The position numbers and the translations under genes are program-made. Below, piece after piece: positions 28,203 through 37,361 of a DNA stretch of 64,000 nt. Numbering within the stretch: the stretch's first letter is position 1; every line of letters starts with the position of its first letter. The notes under the pieces were generated by a model that was not told the origin of the DNA, ran no database searches, and saw nothing but the letters and a program-made list of their open reading frames with translations. The stretch comes from Candidatus Thalassolituus haligoni (GTDB lineage: Bacteria > Pseudomonadota > Gammaproteobacteria > Pseudomonadales > Oceanobacteraceae): positions 1,581,001 to 1,645,000 of the forward strand of contig NZ_CP139482.1 of the NCBI RefSeq assembly GCF_041222825.1, read 5' to 3'.

Positions 28203-29567
28203 ATGACACCAATTCGTACTTGTTTGGCTCTGCTTGCCATGCTGTGTTTTGCAACTGTCAACGCAGGGATTTTGCCACCCTTCACCGGTTTGCCCGCTAA
28301 TGGCGAAGTCCATCTGTTTTCTATCCATGGTTCCAACACCATTGGTGCCGAACTGGGTCCTAATCTGGTCAGAAAATACCTCGAAGAGAAAGGCGCTAAA
28401 GACGTCCAGATTCGTAGTACGCTTGTCAGTAATGAGCAGGTTGTCAGCGGATTCTTGCCCGATACCGGTACCCGCCTGACAGTCGCTATTGCTGCGCACG
28501 GTTCCAGTACTGGCTTTAAAGGGATTGCCAATGGTGCTGCGGACATAGCGGCGGCTTCTCGTCCAATCAAGGGCAAGGAGGCCGATTTGCTGAGAGACAT
28601 CGCCGATATGCGCAGTCCATCAGCTGAGCACATCATAGGTATTGACGGTCTGGCCATTGTTGTCAACCCGTCTAATCCTGTCGGCGAGCTCAGTGTGGAA
28701 GAAATTTCCGAGATTTTCTCCGGCGGCTATTCAGACTGGTCGCAAGTCGGCGGTCGTCCTGGTGCTATCCATGTCTATGCCCGTGACGAGAACTCTGGTA
28801 CCTGGGACAGTTTCCAGGGCATGGTGCTGGGTAAAAAACCCTTGATTGAATCCGCCAAACGCTTTGAATCGAACGCGGTGCTATCGGATGAGGTGGCGGC
28901 CGATAAAGGTGGTATCGGTTTTGTCGGATTATCGTCGGTACGGAAATCAAAATTGCTGGCGGTTTCTGACGGCAGTGCCAAAGCGCTGAAACCGAACAAG
29001 TTGACCGTGGCCACGGAAGACTACGCTCTGGCTCGGCGTCTTTTTATGTATACGGACGATGCTCCGGAAAATCCGTATGTGGTTGAATTTATGGATTTTG
29101 TGCAGAAGAACGAAGGCCAGCAGGTGGTTGCGGATTCCGGTTTTATCTCGCAGGAATTAAAAGAAGTGGTACCTGAGTTTTACGGTGAGTTACCCCAGGA
29201 TTTTCGTGAAATCACCAATGATGCCAAGCGTCTGACCATTAACTTCCGTTTTCGTGAAGGCAGCGCATCGCTGGATAACAAGGCGATGAAAGACATTGAG
29301 CGCCTGGTGGACTACCTGCAAAACCAGGGTCGTAACGATGCGGAAGTGGTATTGATCGGCTTTGGTGACAAGAAGCGAACTGAAAAACGCTCCAAATTGT
29401 TGTCCAAATTACGTGCGATGGCAGTACGTCGTGAGCTGGTGCGAAACGGTATTTACCCTAAATTATCGGTGGGATATGGCGAATATCTGCCCGTTGCCTC
29501 GGTAAACCGGGCGGAAGGGAAAATGAAAAATCGTCGTGTCGAGGTGTGGGTCAGGGATAATACCTGA
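28203..29567 (+). CDS. PstS-like substrate-binding domain fused to OmpA domain
   Basis: 454-residue secreted protein: signal peptide to about residue 21, a PstS-type phosphate-binding domain (GSNTIGAEL; GSSTGFKGIANGAADIAAASR; SRDENSGTW-like ARDENSGTWDSF; GGIGFVGLS) to about residue 335, and a C-terminal OmpA peptidoglycan-binding domain (FREGSASLD; LSKLRAMAVRREL; NRRVEVWV). It probably tethers a phosphate- or anion-binding module to the cell wall. No pst ABC transporter genes are nearby. ATG 28203 opens the signal peptide. It ends in a strong terminator. Confidence 0.85.
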   Translation: MTPIRTCLALLAMLCFATVNAGILPPFTGLPANGEVHLFSIHGSNTIGAELGPNLVRKYLEEKGAKDVQIRSTLVSNEQVVSGFLPDTGTRLTVAIAAHGSSTGFKGIANGAADIAAASRPIKGKEADLLRDIADMRSPSAEHIIGIDGLAIVVNPSNPVGELSVEEISEIFSGGYSDWSQVGGRPGAIHVYARDENSGTWDSFQGMVLGKKPLIESAKRFESNAVLSDEVAADKGGIGFVGLSSVRKSKLLAVSDGSAKALKPNKLTVATEDYALARRLFMYTDDAPENPYVVEFMDFVQKNEGQQVVADSGFISQELKEVVPEFYGELPQDFREITNDAKRLTINFRFREGSASLDNKAMKDIERLVDYLQNQGRNDAEVVLIGFGDKKRTEKRSKLLSKLRAMAVRRELVRNGIYPKLSVGYGEYLPVASVNRAEGKMKNRRVEVWVRDNT

Positions 29568-29595
29568 GCTGTCCAGTCTGTTATGAACGGCGAAG

Positions 29596-29634
29596 AAAAA
29601 CCCGGAACCCTGCAAGGGCTCCGGGTTTTTTTGT
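29596..29634 (+). terminator. rho-independent terminator after pstS-ompA fusion
   Basis: AAAAACCCGGA pairs with TCCGGGTTTTT around an inner ACCCTGCAAGGGC, followed by seven T. Confidence 0.93.
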
Positions 29635-29679
29635 GTTATTGCAAGCTAATACTGTTCTGTTGCCAGTGCTGAGGTAGCG

Positions 29680-30255
29680 TTAACTCTGGCTATGGAAAAA
29701 CAGGTAGAGATCAATGACGGCCGCCGGAATACCACCACAGACCTGATCGGACAATTCGATGTCGTCATCAATATCGGCCATTTCTTCTTCGTCGGCGAAC
29801 AGGCCAGATGCATACATGATTGGGAACAGACTTTCGGCGACATTTTCTTCATCGCGGTTGTACCAGTCTTCCTCTTGCAGCATAACGCCAGTCATAAAGC
29901 CGATGGCCCAGCTTTCGATGGGGGGTTCGTCTTCTTCATCTGCCAGAGTCAGTTCGCTTGGCACGGGGAAATCTTGGCCAGAATCGAGCCAGGCCTGGAT
30001 TTCACGAATCATTTTGCCCAGTAACTCGGTAACAGTGGCTTTTTCGACACTGGTGAAGCCCAGTTTTTCGTCAAACGCACAATCCCATACCCGTTGGATA
30101 TCGAACTCGACTGGACCTGTCAGCAAGGCGGTAATCAGACCGTGGACAGCAAAAAAATCGAAGCTGTCCTGGCGTTCTGCTTCGTCTTCCAGCAAAACCC
30201 CGAGGGTTTCCAGTTCGTTCTCGGTCATGGCTGGGATATCATTTAGATCATTCAT
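29680..30255 (-). CDS. YecA/UPF0149 family protein
   Basis: 191-residue acidic protein of the YecA/YgfB family (LGVLLEDEAERQDSFDFFAVHGLITALLTGP; WAIGFMTGVMLQEEDWY). It lacks the C-terminal zinc SEC-C module of longer YecA proteins, so it is closer to UPF0149/YgfB. Function uncertain; YgfB relatives affect gene regulation in Pseudomonas. AGGAG precedes ATG 30255. Its start is only 39 nt from the divergent YgjP-type start. Confidence 0.85.
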   Translation of the reverse strand: MNDLNDIPAMTENELETLGVLLEDEAERQDSFDFFAVHGLITALLTGPVEFDIQRVWDCAFDEKLGFTSVEKATVTELLGKMIREIQAWLDSGQDFPVPSELTLADEEDEPPIESWAIGFMTGVMLQEEDWYNRDEENVAESLFPIMYASGLFADEEEMADIDDDIELSDQVCGGIPAAVIDLYLFFHSQS

Positions 30256-30294
30256 TTCGGCGCTCCTGAAGTCGGAGCCAATGCTAGCAGGCTT

Positions 30295-31002
30295 ATGAAA
30301 GGCTACAAACAACAATTGCTTGTCCCGCTGGATGGAGAGGAGGTTGTTCTCCATATTCAGGCGATGAAACGCAAAAGTTTGCGACTGGTGCTGAACCCGG
30401 CGGGTGAAATCGATCTGCGTATTCCGCTGGGCTCCAACAAGACTCAGGTGAACCGGTTTCTGGAAAGTCACGAACAGTGGCTGGTGCAGCGTCGTCGTGA
30501 GTGGAAGGCCAACAAGAGTCGCAGCGAAAGCGCGCTGAGATTCCTGGGTCACACCTTGGCGCTGGTTGAAGATGACGTTGTTTTTCCTGAAATCGGTGGT
30601 GAGCTGTTAAAAGTCCCAAGAAGAGTCACAGAAGTACAACGCCAAGCTATCCTGGAACAATGGCTCAGGCAACAGGCCCGAGCCAAATTTGAATCCTTGC
30701 TGGATTTCTGGTGGCCCCGGTTTCAACAGTATGGCGTCGTCAGACCGGTACTGCGGGTCAAAAAAATGCGTACTCGCTGGGGCAGCTTGTCACGCAAGGG
30801 TTACATCAATTTGAATCTGGCATTGATCCATATGCCAGAAAACCTGATTGAACTGGTCGTAGTCCATGAACTTTGCCATATCCGCCATTTTGATCATGGC
30901 CCCGGCTTTCGGCGTTTGTTGGCGTTGCACCTGTCAGATTGTCAGCTGCGGGAACGGGAACTGGATCGTTTTCATCTCAACGGTTTTCCACGCTCGTGTT
31001 GA
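30295..31002 (+). CDS. YgjP/DUF45-type zinc metallopeptidase
   Basis: 235 residues of the M48-related YgjP family. The zinc site is VVHELCHIRHFDHGPGF (HExxH with the downstream His). The upstream RVKKMRTRWGSLSRKGYINLNLALI block is diagnostic. No signal or TM segment, so it is cytoplasmic; the substrate is unknown. ATG 30295. Its last 26 nt overlap the 3' end of the convergent deacetylase gene. Confidence 0.9.
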   Translation: MKGYKQQLLVPLDGEEVVLHIQAMKRKSLRLVLNPAGEIDLRIPLGSNKTQVNRFLESHEQWLVQRRREWKANKSRSESALRFLGHTLALVEDDVVFPEIGGELLKVPRRVTEVQRQAILEQWLRQQARAKFESLLDFWWPRFQQYGVVRPVLRVKKMRTRWGSLSRKGYINLNLALIHMPENLIELVVVHELCHIRHFDHGPGFRRLLALHLSDCQLRERELDRFHLNGFPRSC

Positions 31003-32008
31003 TCCATAACTGGGAATACCAGTAAAAATAGCCGGATTTACTGATGCTTGGCGCAGTACAGTTGTAACGACTGCGACCCTGAATAATTGGATGGTGAGCA
31101 CGGGTTTGCAAGGTAATGGTCTTGCCCGACACGCTGGTCTGGTGGCTGATCTGCCCTTCGCCACCAGCGAAGCAGCGCAAGCTGTCGGGTTTGATATCCG
31201 CTGACTCGATCGTCAACACCAGTGTCGGCGGGTTTTCGTGGCCCAGTGCCGGATCGACTTGTGAACTGTCATTGACGGGCATGGCCAGGGTTCGCAGCTT
31301 GTCGTTCAGGGTGTCCGGGTCGGAGTAGTCTCCGGCTGCCGGGAAACGAGGAATCGCCTGCCAAAGCGACGCCTTAGAGACCGCCCCGGAATGCTGGCCA
31401 AAGGCCAGATAATCATGGGCTTTGAGCCACCGGGTGATCTCCAGTGAATACTCGCCATAGGGATAAGCCAGCAAGCGGTCGGAATGACCCATTTCCTGTT
31501 TGATACGCTGTTCGGCGGTTTCGACCTGCTGGGTCAGCCATTGGTCCAAGCTGAGATTTTTTGGACGCTGAATCAGATACGGATGATCCATGCTGTGATT
31601 CGCAATGGTGGCGCCTTGTTGTTGCATCTCGCGCAACTGGTGCCAGCGGATGACGCCATCGTATTCGGCGTCGACGGCACTCGGATTAACAAAAATGGTA
31701 AAGGGCCAATGGCGTCGGGCCAGTTTCGGGAAGGCGTTGCGATAAATGGATTCATAGGCATCGTCGAAGGTAATGGCGACGGCGTTGTCGGGTAGCGACT
31801 TGCCCTGGCGTAATGCGGCCATCGCTTGCGGCAGATCAACGATGGTCTTGTTGAGGGACGCCAGCAGCTGCAGGTGGCGCTCAAAATCAGCTGGACTGAT
31901 ACTGGTGGTGGCGGGCGTTGCCGTGTCTACATGGTGATATTGCAGAATGACCAGGTCGGATCTGGCTGAGGCAGCCAGCAGCAGTCCGAGTAAGGCGAGA
32001 TACTTCAT
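30977..32008 (-). CDS. periplasmic polysaccharide deacetylase family protein
   Basis: 343 residues with a signal peptide (LALLGLLLAASARS) and a NodB-type barrel: ILQYHHVD, AITFDDAYESIY (catalytic Asp and metal Asp), ANHSMDH (metal His pair), AYPYGEY. The C-terminal about 110 residues are an extra domain of unknown role with two conserved-looking Cys (RCFAGG, NCTAPS). It resembles PgaB-like or YadE-like deacetylases without a gene cluster for a polysaccharide. Preceded by a short tandem repeat. Confidence 0.87.
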   Translation of the reverse strand: MKYLALLGLLLAASARSDLVILQYHHVDTATPATTSISPADFERHLQLLASLNKTIVDLPQAMAALRQGKSLPDNAVAITFDDAYESIYRNAFPKLARRHWPFTIFVNPSAVDAEYDGVIRWHQLREMQQQGATIANHSMDHPYLIQRPKNLSLDQWLTQQVETAEQRIKQEMGHSDRLLAYPYGEYSLEITRWLKAHDYLAFGQHSGAVSKASLWQAIPRFPAAGDYSDPDTLNDKLRTLAMPVNDSSQVDPALGHENPPTLVLTIESADIKPDSLRCFAGGEGQISHQTSVSGKTITLQTRAHHPIIQGRSRYNCTAPSISKSGYFYWYSQLWINTSVENR

Positions 32009-32054
32009 AAAACGCTCATCGTGTTGGAGAAAAAGAGAGCGAATGACAACAAGT

Positions 32055-32092
32055 TGTTATTCGAGTGGTTATTCAAGTGAGTTATTCAAGTG
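32055..32092. repeat. three-copy 12/13-bp tandem repeat
   Basis: Units GTTATTCGAGTG, GTTATTCAAGTGA and GTTATTCAAGTG follow one another in the 136-nt gap upstream of the deacetylase gene. Confidence 0.75.
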
Positions 32093-32144
32093 CAAACGAT
32101 TAGTACAATTGTTGGTACTCTCATAAGTCGTACTTTGTGGATCG

Positions 32145-32753
32145 TCAGAGCGTCAAGCGTTGATACGCCGCCAGCAGCGCCTGGAAGTGGCTGACGTTAC
32201 CGCCACGATCCGGGTGATGACGCATCGCCAGGCGGCGATACTGACGTCGAATATCCGCTTCGTTGGCCCCTTCTTTCAGCTCCAGCAAGCGCAGGTCGTT
32301 GCGGCGCTGGTCGGGTGTCAGGGTTTGTTGCCAGATGCCACGCAAGAGCTTGTCGACGGTTTCACGGTCGGTACTGAGGTGAGTCAGATCCAGGTAATAG
32401 CGTGCCAGCGAATCGGCTTCGCAGACATGCTGGTTATCGCTCGCCTGGCGGGTATCCCAGGGCAGTAACTGCACCCCCAGAGGTTCGATACTCAGCCAGC
32501 CAGCCTGCTGGGCGAGCCATTCCAGCCGCAGTCGATACAAACAGTGCATCACCAGAAAGTGACAACGAAACAGGGTCAGCGAGTCGGACAGGGCGTCGTG
32601 CTGGAAAACGCCGGGAACCGGCTGCTTGAGCCACTGGATCAGCTGGTATTCGGTATGACACTGGCCATCCTGCAGTTGACAGGAGAGCAGCTGCTGCAGG
32701 GTATCCAGGCTTTCGTCAGGTGGATTGATCTGTTCGCGTTTGAGGTTCAGCAT
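32145..32753 (-). CDS. DnaJ-related protein
   Basis: 202 residues. An N-terminal DnaJ-related domain (PF12339 type; CLYRLRLEWLAQQAGWLSIEPLGVQL) is followed by a C-terminal J-domain, LRLLELKEGANEADIRRQYRRLAMRHHPDRGG, with the HPD motif intact. It should stimulate an Hsp70 ATPase; clients are unknown. ATG 32753. It lies 37 nt after the small TM protein gene on the same strand, likely an operon. Confidence 0.88.
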   Translation of the reverse strand: MLNLKREQINPPDESLDTLQQLLSCQLQDGQCHTEYQLIQWLKQPVPGVFQHDALSDSLTLFRCHFLVMHCLYRLRLEWLAQQAGWLSIEPLGVQLLPWDTRQASDNQHVCEADSLARYYLDLTHLSTDRETVDKLLRGIWQQTLTPDQRRNDLRLLELKEGANEADIRRQYRRLAMRHHPDRGGNVSHFQALLAAYQRLTL

Positions 32754-32790
32754 GGCGGCAGAATATCACAGCTGTGGTCTGGCTGCCGCG

Positions 32791-33072
32791 TCAGGGGCGC
32801 TCAGGATCCGTGTCTTCAATCAGTTTGCGGGCAAAGCGTGGCAGCTTGCCTTTGATGGCATTAAGCTGGCCGGAAAATTCCTGATAACGGTGCCGTTGCC
32901 GTCGTAGCCATTCCCGCACTCGTGGAACTGTGCTGACCAGCAGCGACAGACCGATAAATATCATGATGAGGCCAAAGGGAATAGGTAGTGGCGTGACAAT
33001 AACACCAGCGATAACGAGAAGGATTCCAAGCATGATTTTGGCGCTGCGTTTAACCATAGAGAAGTCAGCCAT
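32791..33072 (-). CDS. small two-helix membrane protein
   Basis: 93 residues with two TM helices separated by PLPIPFG (ILLVIAGVIVTPLPIPFGLIMIFIGLSLLV), like the PGPGW-type small membrane proteins, then a basic amphipathic tail. The function is unknown. Confidence 0.65.
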   Translation of the reverse strand: MADFSMVKRSAKIMLGILLVIAGVIVTPLPIPFGLIMIFIGLSLLVSTVPRVREWLRRQRHRYQEFSGQLNAIKGKLPRFARKLIEDTDPERP

Positions 33073-33247
33073 CGGTAGTCGTAACCTGCTAAAGTGTCAT
33101 GTCGATGTTGCTCCATCATGACGGCCGCAATAAATCTGTTTGTGTGCCTGGCTGTCATGTAATCGTGATCATTTTGTGAGTACTCGGTGGCTGCTTGCAG
33201 TCACTCAATGTTCGTTTGAACCACTTTGATGCAGCCAATAGTTTCGT

Positions 33248-33826
33248 ATGAAAGCACCTTCCAAACCCCCGTCTTCAACCCCTTTGGACAAACAACCTCT
33301 GCCGCAACGCAGTTTGCTTTCTACTCCAGAGGGAGAGCAGGCATTACGGGCAGAATACGAGTATTTGTGGCGTATTGAACGCCCGAAAGTGACTCAGGAA
33401 GTCTCCGATGCTGCCAAACTGGGCGATCGCTCAGAAAATGCCGAATATATTTACGGTAAGCGGCGCTTGCGCCAAATCGACAGTCGGGTACGTTTTTTAT
33501 TGAAACGCCTCGAAGCTTTGACCGTGATTGATCGCCCGCCCGCAGATCTCAACCGGGTGTATTTTGGCGCTTGGGTTGAACTGGAGGATGATGACGAAGC
33601 GATTCATCGTTATCGCCTGGTTGGAGAAGATGAAATCGATCTCAAACATGGCTATATCAGTATGGATGCGCCGCTGGCCCGTGGTTTGGCTGGCAAGTAC
33701 GTGGATGATGAAGTGATTGTGCGTTTGCCAAAGGGAGAACAGACCTATGCCATTCTCTCTGTGACTTATTCACGACCGGCGTGGGACAACAAGCCCGGCG
33801 AGGTCACTCATCGCTGGCTGACCTGA
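33248..33826 (+). CDS. greB: GreB transcript cleavage factor
   Basis: Rescues backtracked RNA polymerase by stimulating transcript cleavage. 192 residues: N-terminal coiled coil with the tip acidic motif (AAKLGDRSENAEYIYGKRRLRQID) and a C-terminal FKBP-like domain (GKYVDDEVIVRLPKGEQTYAI). An extra about 25-residue Pro/Ser-rich N-terminal extension precedes the usual GreB start. Confidence 0.94.
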   Translation: MKAPSKPPSSTPLDKQPLPQRSLLSTPEGEQALRAEYEYLWRIERPKVTQEVSDAAKLGDRSENAEYIYGKRRLRQIDSRVRFLLKRLEALTVIDRPPADLNRVYFGAWVELEDDDEAIHRYRLVGEDEIDLKHGYISMDAPLARGLAGKYVDDEVIVRLPKGEQTYAILSVTYSRPAWDNKPGEVTHRWLT

Positions 33827-33859
33827 TTTAGCTGCTAGTCTGATGATCAGGGAGGATTT

Positions 33860-34351
33860 ATGAACAGATCAGGCAGTGTACAAAGATCCGTGTCAGCGAT
33901 AGTGGCCTGCTGGTGCTGGAGTGTCGCAATAGCGGTTGTCGCGGAAACACCCTTTGGCCCTGGCGATTTTGCCGGGATCTACCGGCTACCGGTGATGATT
34001 GATACCGTGGTCAGTGTTTGTCCGTGGAAATCGGCGTCTGGCAGTGGCTATGTCCGGGTGATCCGTACACGTGGCCCAACCGGTCACGGCCTGTATTTAC
34101 AGTGGATACGATTTGGTGTGGCAGGTAGTGAGGCTGAGGTGATTTCGACCCGGAGCATTGAGGAATTGGCAACGGAGTTTGACGTTGCTGTGGAGATGCC
34201 AGTGGCACAGCTCGAAAAAGACCATTGTCTGTTGCAAAGCCAGGCAGAGGATAGTGTCAACGGACGACGTTACCGACTTGATATTCGTGTTGGTGCGCCC
34301 GGAGATTACCAATTCGCAGTTACCCGGCATCTGAGTGGTGGTTTACCCTAG
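33860..34351 (+). CDS. secreted protein of unknown function
   Basis: 163 residues with a signal peptide (SAIVACWCWSVAIAVVAE). The mature domain looks all-beta with two Cys (VSVCPW and DHCLL). An excellent GGGAGGA precedes ATG 33860. No family recognised; 33 nt after greB, so probably co-transcribed. Confidence 0.65.
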   Translation: MNRSGSVQRSVSAIVACWCWSVAIAVVAETPFGPGDFAGIYRLPVMIDTVVSVCPWKSASGSGYVRVIRTRGPTGHGLYLQWIRFGVAGSEAEVISTRSIEELATEFDVAVEMPVAQLEKDHCLLQSQAEDSVNGRRYRLDIRVGAPGDYQFAVTRHLSGGLP

Positions 34352-34424
34352 CAGGCTGTTTTTCACCCATTCAAGTCGTGGCCGCACTCTCAGACGGGTG
34401 ATTGGTGTATGTGCATGGCAGACG

Positions 34425-35276
34425 CTATTCGATCGTTACAATATCCAGCCGCGTGGCCAGGTGTGACTGGTCTTGCTGCTTTTGCAGGTTAACAAAGTCG
34501 AACAGGTTAAGATCCCCCAGCTGTGAGGGGGCTATGTTACAGATGGCTGCGAAGATGTTGTCACTGCGGCCTGGTTGGATTTTTTCCCACTCATGCAGCA
34601 TGTTTTTGACGTTTTGACGTTGCATGTTTTCCTGCGACCCACAGAGGTTGCAGGGAATGATCGGAAATTCCCGCGCTGCTGCAAACGCCTCGATATCCTT
34701 TTCCTTGCAGTAGGCCAGCGGACGGATCAGTACATGCTTCTTGTCGTCGCTGAGTAATTTGGGTGGCATGGCTTTGAGCTTGCCGCCATAAAACATATTC
34801 AGGAACAGGGTTTCGATAATATCGTCGCGGTGATGTCCGAGGGCAATTTTGTTGGCACCAATGTGTTCGGCAAAGCCGTACAGGGTACCGCGCCGCAAGC
34901 GTGAGCACAGACCGCAAGTAGTTTTGCCTTCCGGAATAATGTCCATGACGACGCTGTAGGTGTCTTTTTCGACAATATGGAAGGGCACATCCAGCTTGCT
35001 CAGGTATTCCGGCAGAACATGCTCAGGAAAGCCCGGCTGTTTCTGATCCATATTGACTGCGATCAGTTCAAAGTTAACCGGGGCGCTTTTCTTCAAGCTC
35101 ATCAATATGTCGAGCATGGTGTAGGAGTCTTTGCCTCCAGACAGACACACCATGATTTTGTCACCTTCCTCAATCATGCAATAGTCTTCGATGGCCTTGC
35201 CGACATGACGGCGCAAACGTTTTTGCAGTTTGTTGAATTCGAGTCGTTCTTTGCGATCGATGACGTCGGCAGTCAT
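34425..35276 (-). CDS. ttcA: TtcA, tRNA 2-thiocytidine synthetase
   Basis: Thiolates cytidine 32 of certain tRNAs using ATP and a 4Fe-4S cluster. 283 residues with the PP-loop SGGKDS at 46-51 and the two CxxC motifs TTCGLC and PCNLCGS that hold the cluster. [12 protein letters not shown] is conserved. AGGAG precedes ATG 35276. Its place next to anr/fnr is conserved in gammaproteobacteria. Confidence 0.96.
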   Translation of the reverse strand: MTADVIDRKERLEFNKLQKRLRRHVGKAIEDYCMIEEGDKIMVCLSGGKDSYTMLDILMSLKKSAPVNFELIAVNMDQKQPGFPEHVLPEYLSKLDVPFHIVEKDTYSVVMDIIPEGKTTCGLCSRLRRGTLYGFAEHIGANKIALGHHRDDIIETLFLNMFYGGKLKAMPPKLLSDDKKHVLIRPLAYCKEKDIEAFAAAREFPIIPCNLCGSQENMQRQNVKNMLHEWEKIQPGRSDNIFAAICNIAPSQLGDLNLFDFVNLQKQQDQSHLATRLDIVTIE

Positions 35277-35534
35277 GCTGGGAAAACTCCTGGATGTTCT
35301 GGGATGGAACACGGGCTAAAAATCAGGCGGCGAATTCTAGCGAATAGATTGGCTGTCGTCAGCAAGAGTTGCTGTGCTGGATGTTCGATTCAGCCAAGCT
35401 ATGACTGACAGGGAAGGTTGTCAAATCTGTTAACCGTGAGTCAGCGTGCACGTGGGATACTGCGGAGCAGTAGCAGCCACATATGTCCGGTGTTTTGCCG
35501 AACGGTTGCGGGCTGCCTGCTGCTACTGATCGGT

Positions 35535-36305
35535 TTATTCTGTGGTGGCCTTGTCGTCGCATTCGAGGTGAGCACTCAGGCCTGCCATCTCATAAAGACT
35601 GTTCATGTCCAACACAATGATTTCCTTGCCTTGGGTTTCGATCAGCGCATTTTTCTGAAAGCGGGTAAATACCCGACTAATGGTTTCAACCGCGAGACCA
35701 AGATAATTGCTGATGTCGACCCTGGACATGGGCAGCCGGAAGTGAGTCGCGCTGAAGCCTCGGCGGGCATAGCGGTTGGAAATATCCAGTAAAAAGGAGG
35801 CCACACGTTCTTCGGCGTTCTTTTTGCTTAATAGCAGCATCATGTTCTGGTCGTGGCGAATTTCATTACCCATGGTGCGCATCAGCTGTTTACGCAGATC
35901 GGGTAATTCGTCGGTGAGGTTTTCCAGCTGGTGCACCGGAATTTCACACACGGTGGTTGTTTCCAGTGCCTTGGCGGTGAGTGGGTAATCTCCGGCATCG
36001 TAACCGGCTAACCCAATCAGTTCGCTGGCGAGGTGAAAGCCGGTGATCTGCTCTTCGCCGTTGCTGGCCAGGGTATAGGTTTTCAGGGCACCAGTACGTA
36101 CTGCAAATACCGACTGGAATTCATCCCCTTGCTGGAATAACAGCTGGCCTTTCTGGATGGGTCGGCCACGGCGAATAATATCGTCAAGCCGCTCCATATC
36201 ACTGTCGCTGAGCGATAGTGGCAGACACAGAGCATTCAGGGAGCAAGTCTGGCAGTGGGGCTGATTGCCGCGCAAGGGAGGATGTGCAACTTGGTTTGTT
36301 TTCAT
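35535..36305 (-). CDS. anr: Anr/Fnr oxygen-sensing transcription regulator
   Basis: CRP-family regulator of 256 residues. The O2-labile 4Fe-4S ligands are Cys18, Cys21, Cys27 (HCQTCSLNALC) and Cys120 (TTVCEIP), matching E. coli Fnr spacing. The recognition helix SNYLGLAVETISRVFTRFQ contains the ExxSR residues that read TTGAT. ATG 36305 is preferred over ATG 36356 because of the ribosome site GGTGAG. It is the expected activator of the ompW promoter in this window. Confidence 0.95.
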   Translation of the reverse strand: MKTNQVAHPPLRGNQPHCQTCSLNALCLPLSLSDSDMERLDDIIRRGRPIQKGQLLFQQGDEFQSVFAVRTGALKTYTLASNGEEQITGFHLASELIGLAGYDAGDYPLTAKALETTTVCEIPVHQLENLTDELPDLRKQLMRTMGNEIRHDQNMMLLLSKKNAEERVASFLLDISNRYARRGFSATHFRLPMSRVDISNYLGLAVETISRVFTRFQKNALIETQGKEIIVLDMNSLYEMAGLSAHLECDDKATTE

Positions 36306-36425
36306 TGAGCTCACCGTGTCTGGTTTTCCGTGACAAACGGAACAACTGTTTTCCATTAGTTTTCGTATGGTCTTAGCTCACAGGGTGACTGTCAAGACAT
36401 TGGTCAAGGTATTACAGTTGGCTGA

Positions 36426-37082
36426 CTATAGCCAGATGGCCGCTGCGGTCCACAATCCATAACTGATGAGCAAGAGTCCGGCGATGCGACGGCTGACGTT
36501 GTGATTGAGTAATCGATTGAGGCTGCTGGCGGCGAGGCCGCTGGCAAACAGGGCAGGCAGTGTGCCCAGTCCGAAACAGGCCATGGCCAGTGCACCCTTG
36601 AGAGGATCGCCATTAGCGGCGACCCAGCTTAATGTACTGTAGACCAGGCCACAGGGAAGCCATCCCCACAGCAATCCGAGACGAAAGCGGCTGCTGACTG
36701 ATTGTTGTGCCAGTAATGGTTTGGTGGCGGGCTGTAGCAGACGCCACAGGTGCTGACCGAGCTGTTCAATCCGGGTCAGCCAGCTTGCCCAGCGCGCGAT
36801 GTAGAGTCCCATCAGCATTAGCATCACGGCAGCCAGTGTGCGTAATACCAGCGTCAGCAGGTCATTCAGTTGCTGCAGCCATAAGCCAAGTACAGAGACT
36901 ATCAGCCCAGCCACTACGTAGCTGGTGATTCGTCCGCCATTAAAAGCCAAGGCGGTTAATAGCGGTTGATGCTGTGAGCGACTGCCAATGGCTGCCGCAA
37001 TACCGCCACACATGACCAGGCAATGACTGGAACCAAACAAGCCCAGCAGTAATGCGGTGAGCAGTGACAGTGGTTCAATCAC
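36426..37082 (-). CDS. SafE-type sulfite exporter/TauE family protein (cco-linked)
   Basis: 218 residues, about six TM helices, with conserved GSSHCLVMCGG near residues 18-28 and WGWLPCGLVYSTL. This DsbD-like family is regularly found after ccoS and is thought to help metal or thiol steps in oxidase maturation; the exact function is unproven. Its start overlaps ccoS by 4 nt. Confidence 0.85.
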   Translation of the reverse strand: MIEPLSLLTALLLGLFGSSHCLVMCGGIAAAIGSRSQHQPLLTALAFNGGRITSYVVAGLIVSVLGLWLQQLNDLLTLVLRTLAAVMLMLMGLYIARWASWLTRIEQLGQHLWRLLQPATKPLLAQQSVSSRFRLGLLWGWLPCGLVYSTLSWVAANGDPLKGALAMACFGLGTLPALFASGLAASSLNRLLNHNVSRRIAGLLLISYGLWTAAAIWL

Positions 37083-37315
37083 GACAATTTGTCAGGTGAT
37101 GTGGCGTCTGGTGCTGCAGGCGGTGGGTTGATTGTTGTTGACGGCGGTTTTTCGGCGCTGGCCGTCGTTTCCTCAGGGTCGTCATCAAAGAGAATCTTGT
37201 GGGCTGGCGACTCCAGATCATCAAACTGACCGCTACGTACTGCCCAGAAAAAAATCAGGGTGGCGATACTGATCAGGACGATCGAGAGTGGAACAAGTAT
37301 GTAGATAATATCCAT
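37079..37315 (-). CDS. ccoS: CcoS, cbb3 oxidase maturation protein
   Basis: 78 residues: one N-terminal TM helix (IIYILVPLSIVLISIATLIFFWAV), then the family block SGQFDDLESPAHKILFDDD and a disordered Pro-rich tail. CcoS is needed for cofactor insertion into CcoN. It follows ccoI by 46 nt. Confidence 0.92.
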   Translation of the reverse strand: MDIIYILVPLSIVLISIATLIFFWAVRSGQFDDLESPAHKILFDDDPEETTASAEKPPSTTINPPPAAPDATSPDKLS

Positions 37316-37361
37316 GTTATGTCCGTCATGCTGGGCGAATGGGTGCCGTTATAACCCGGCA

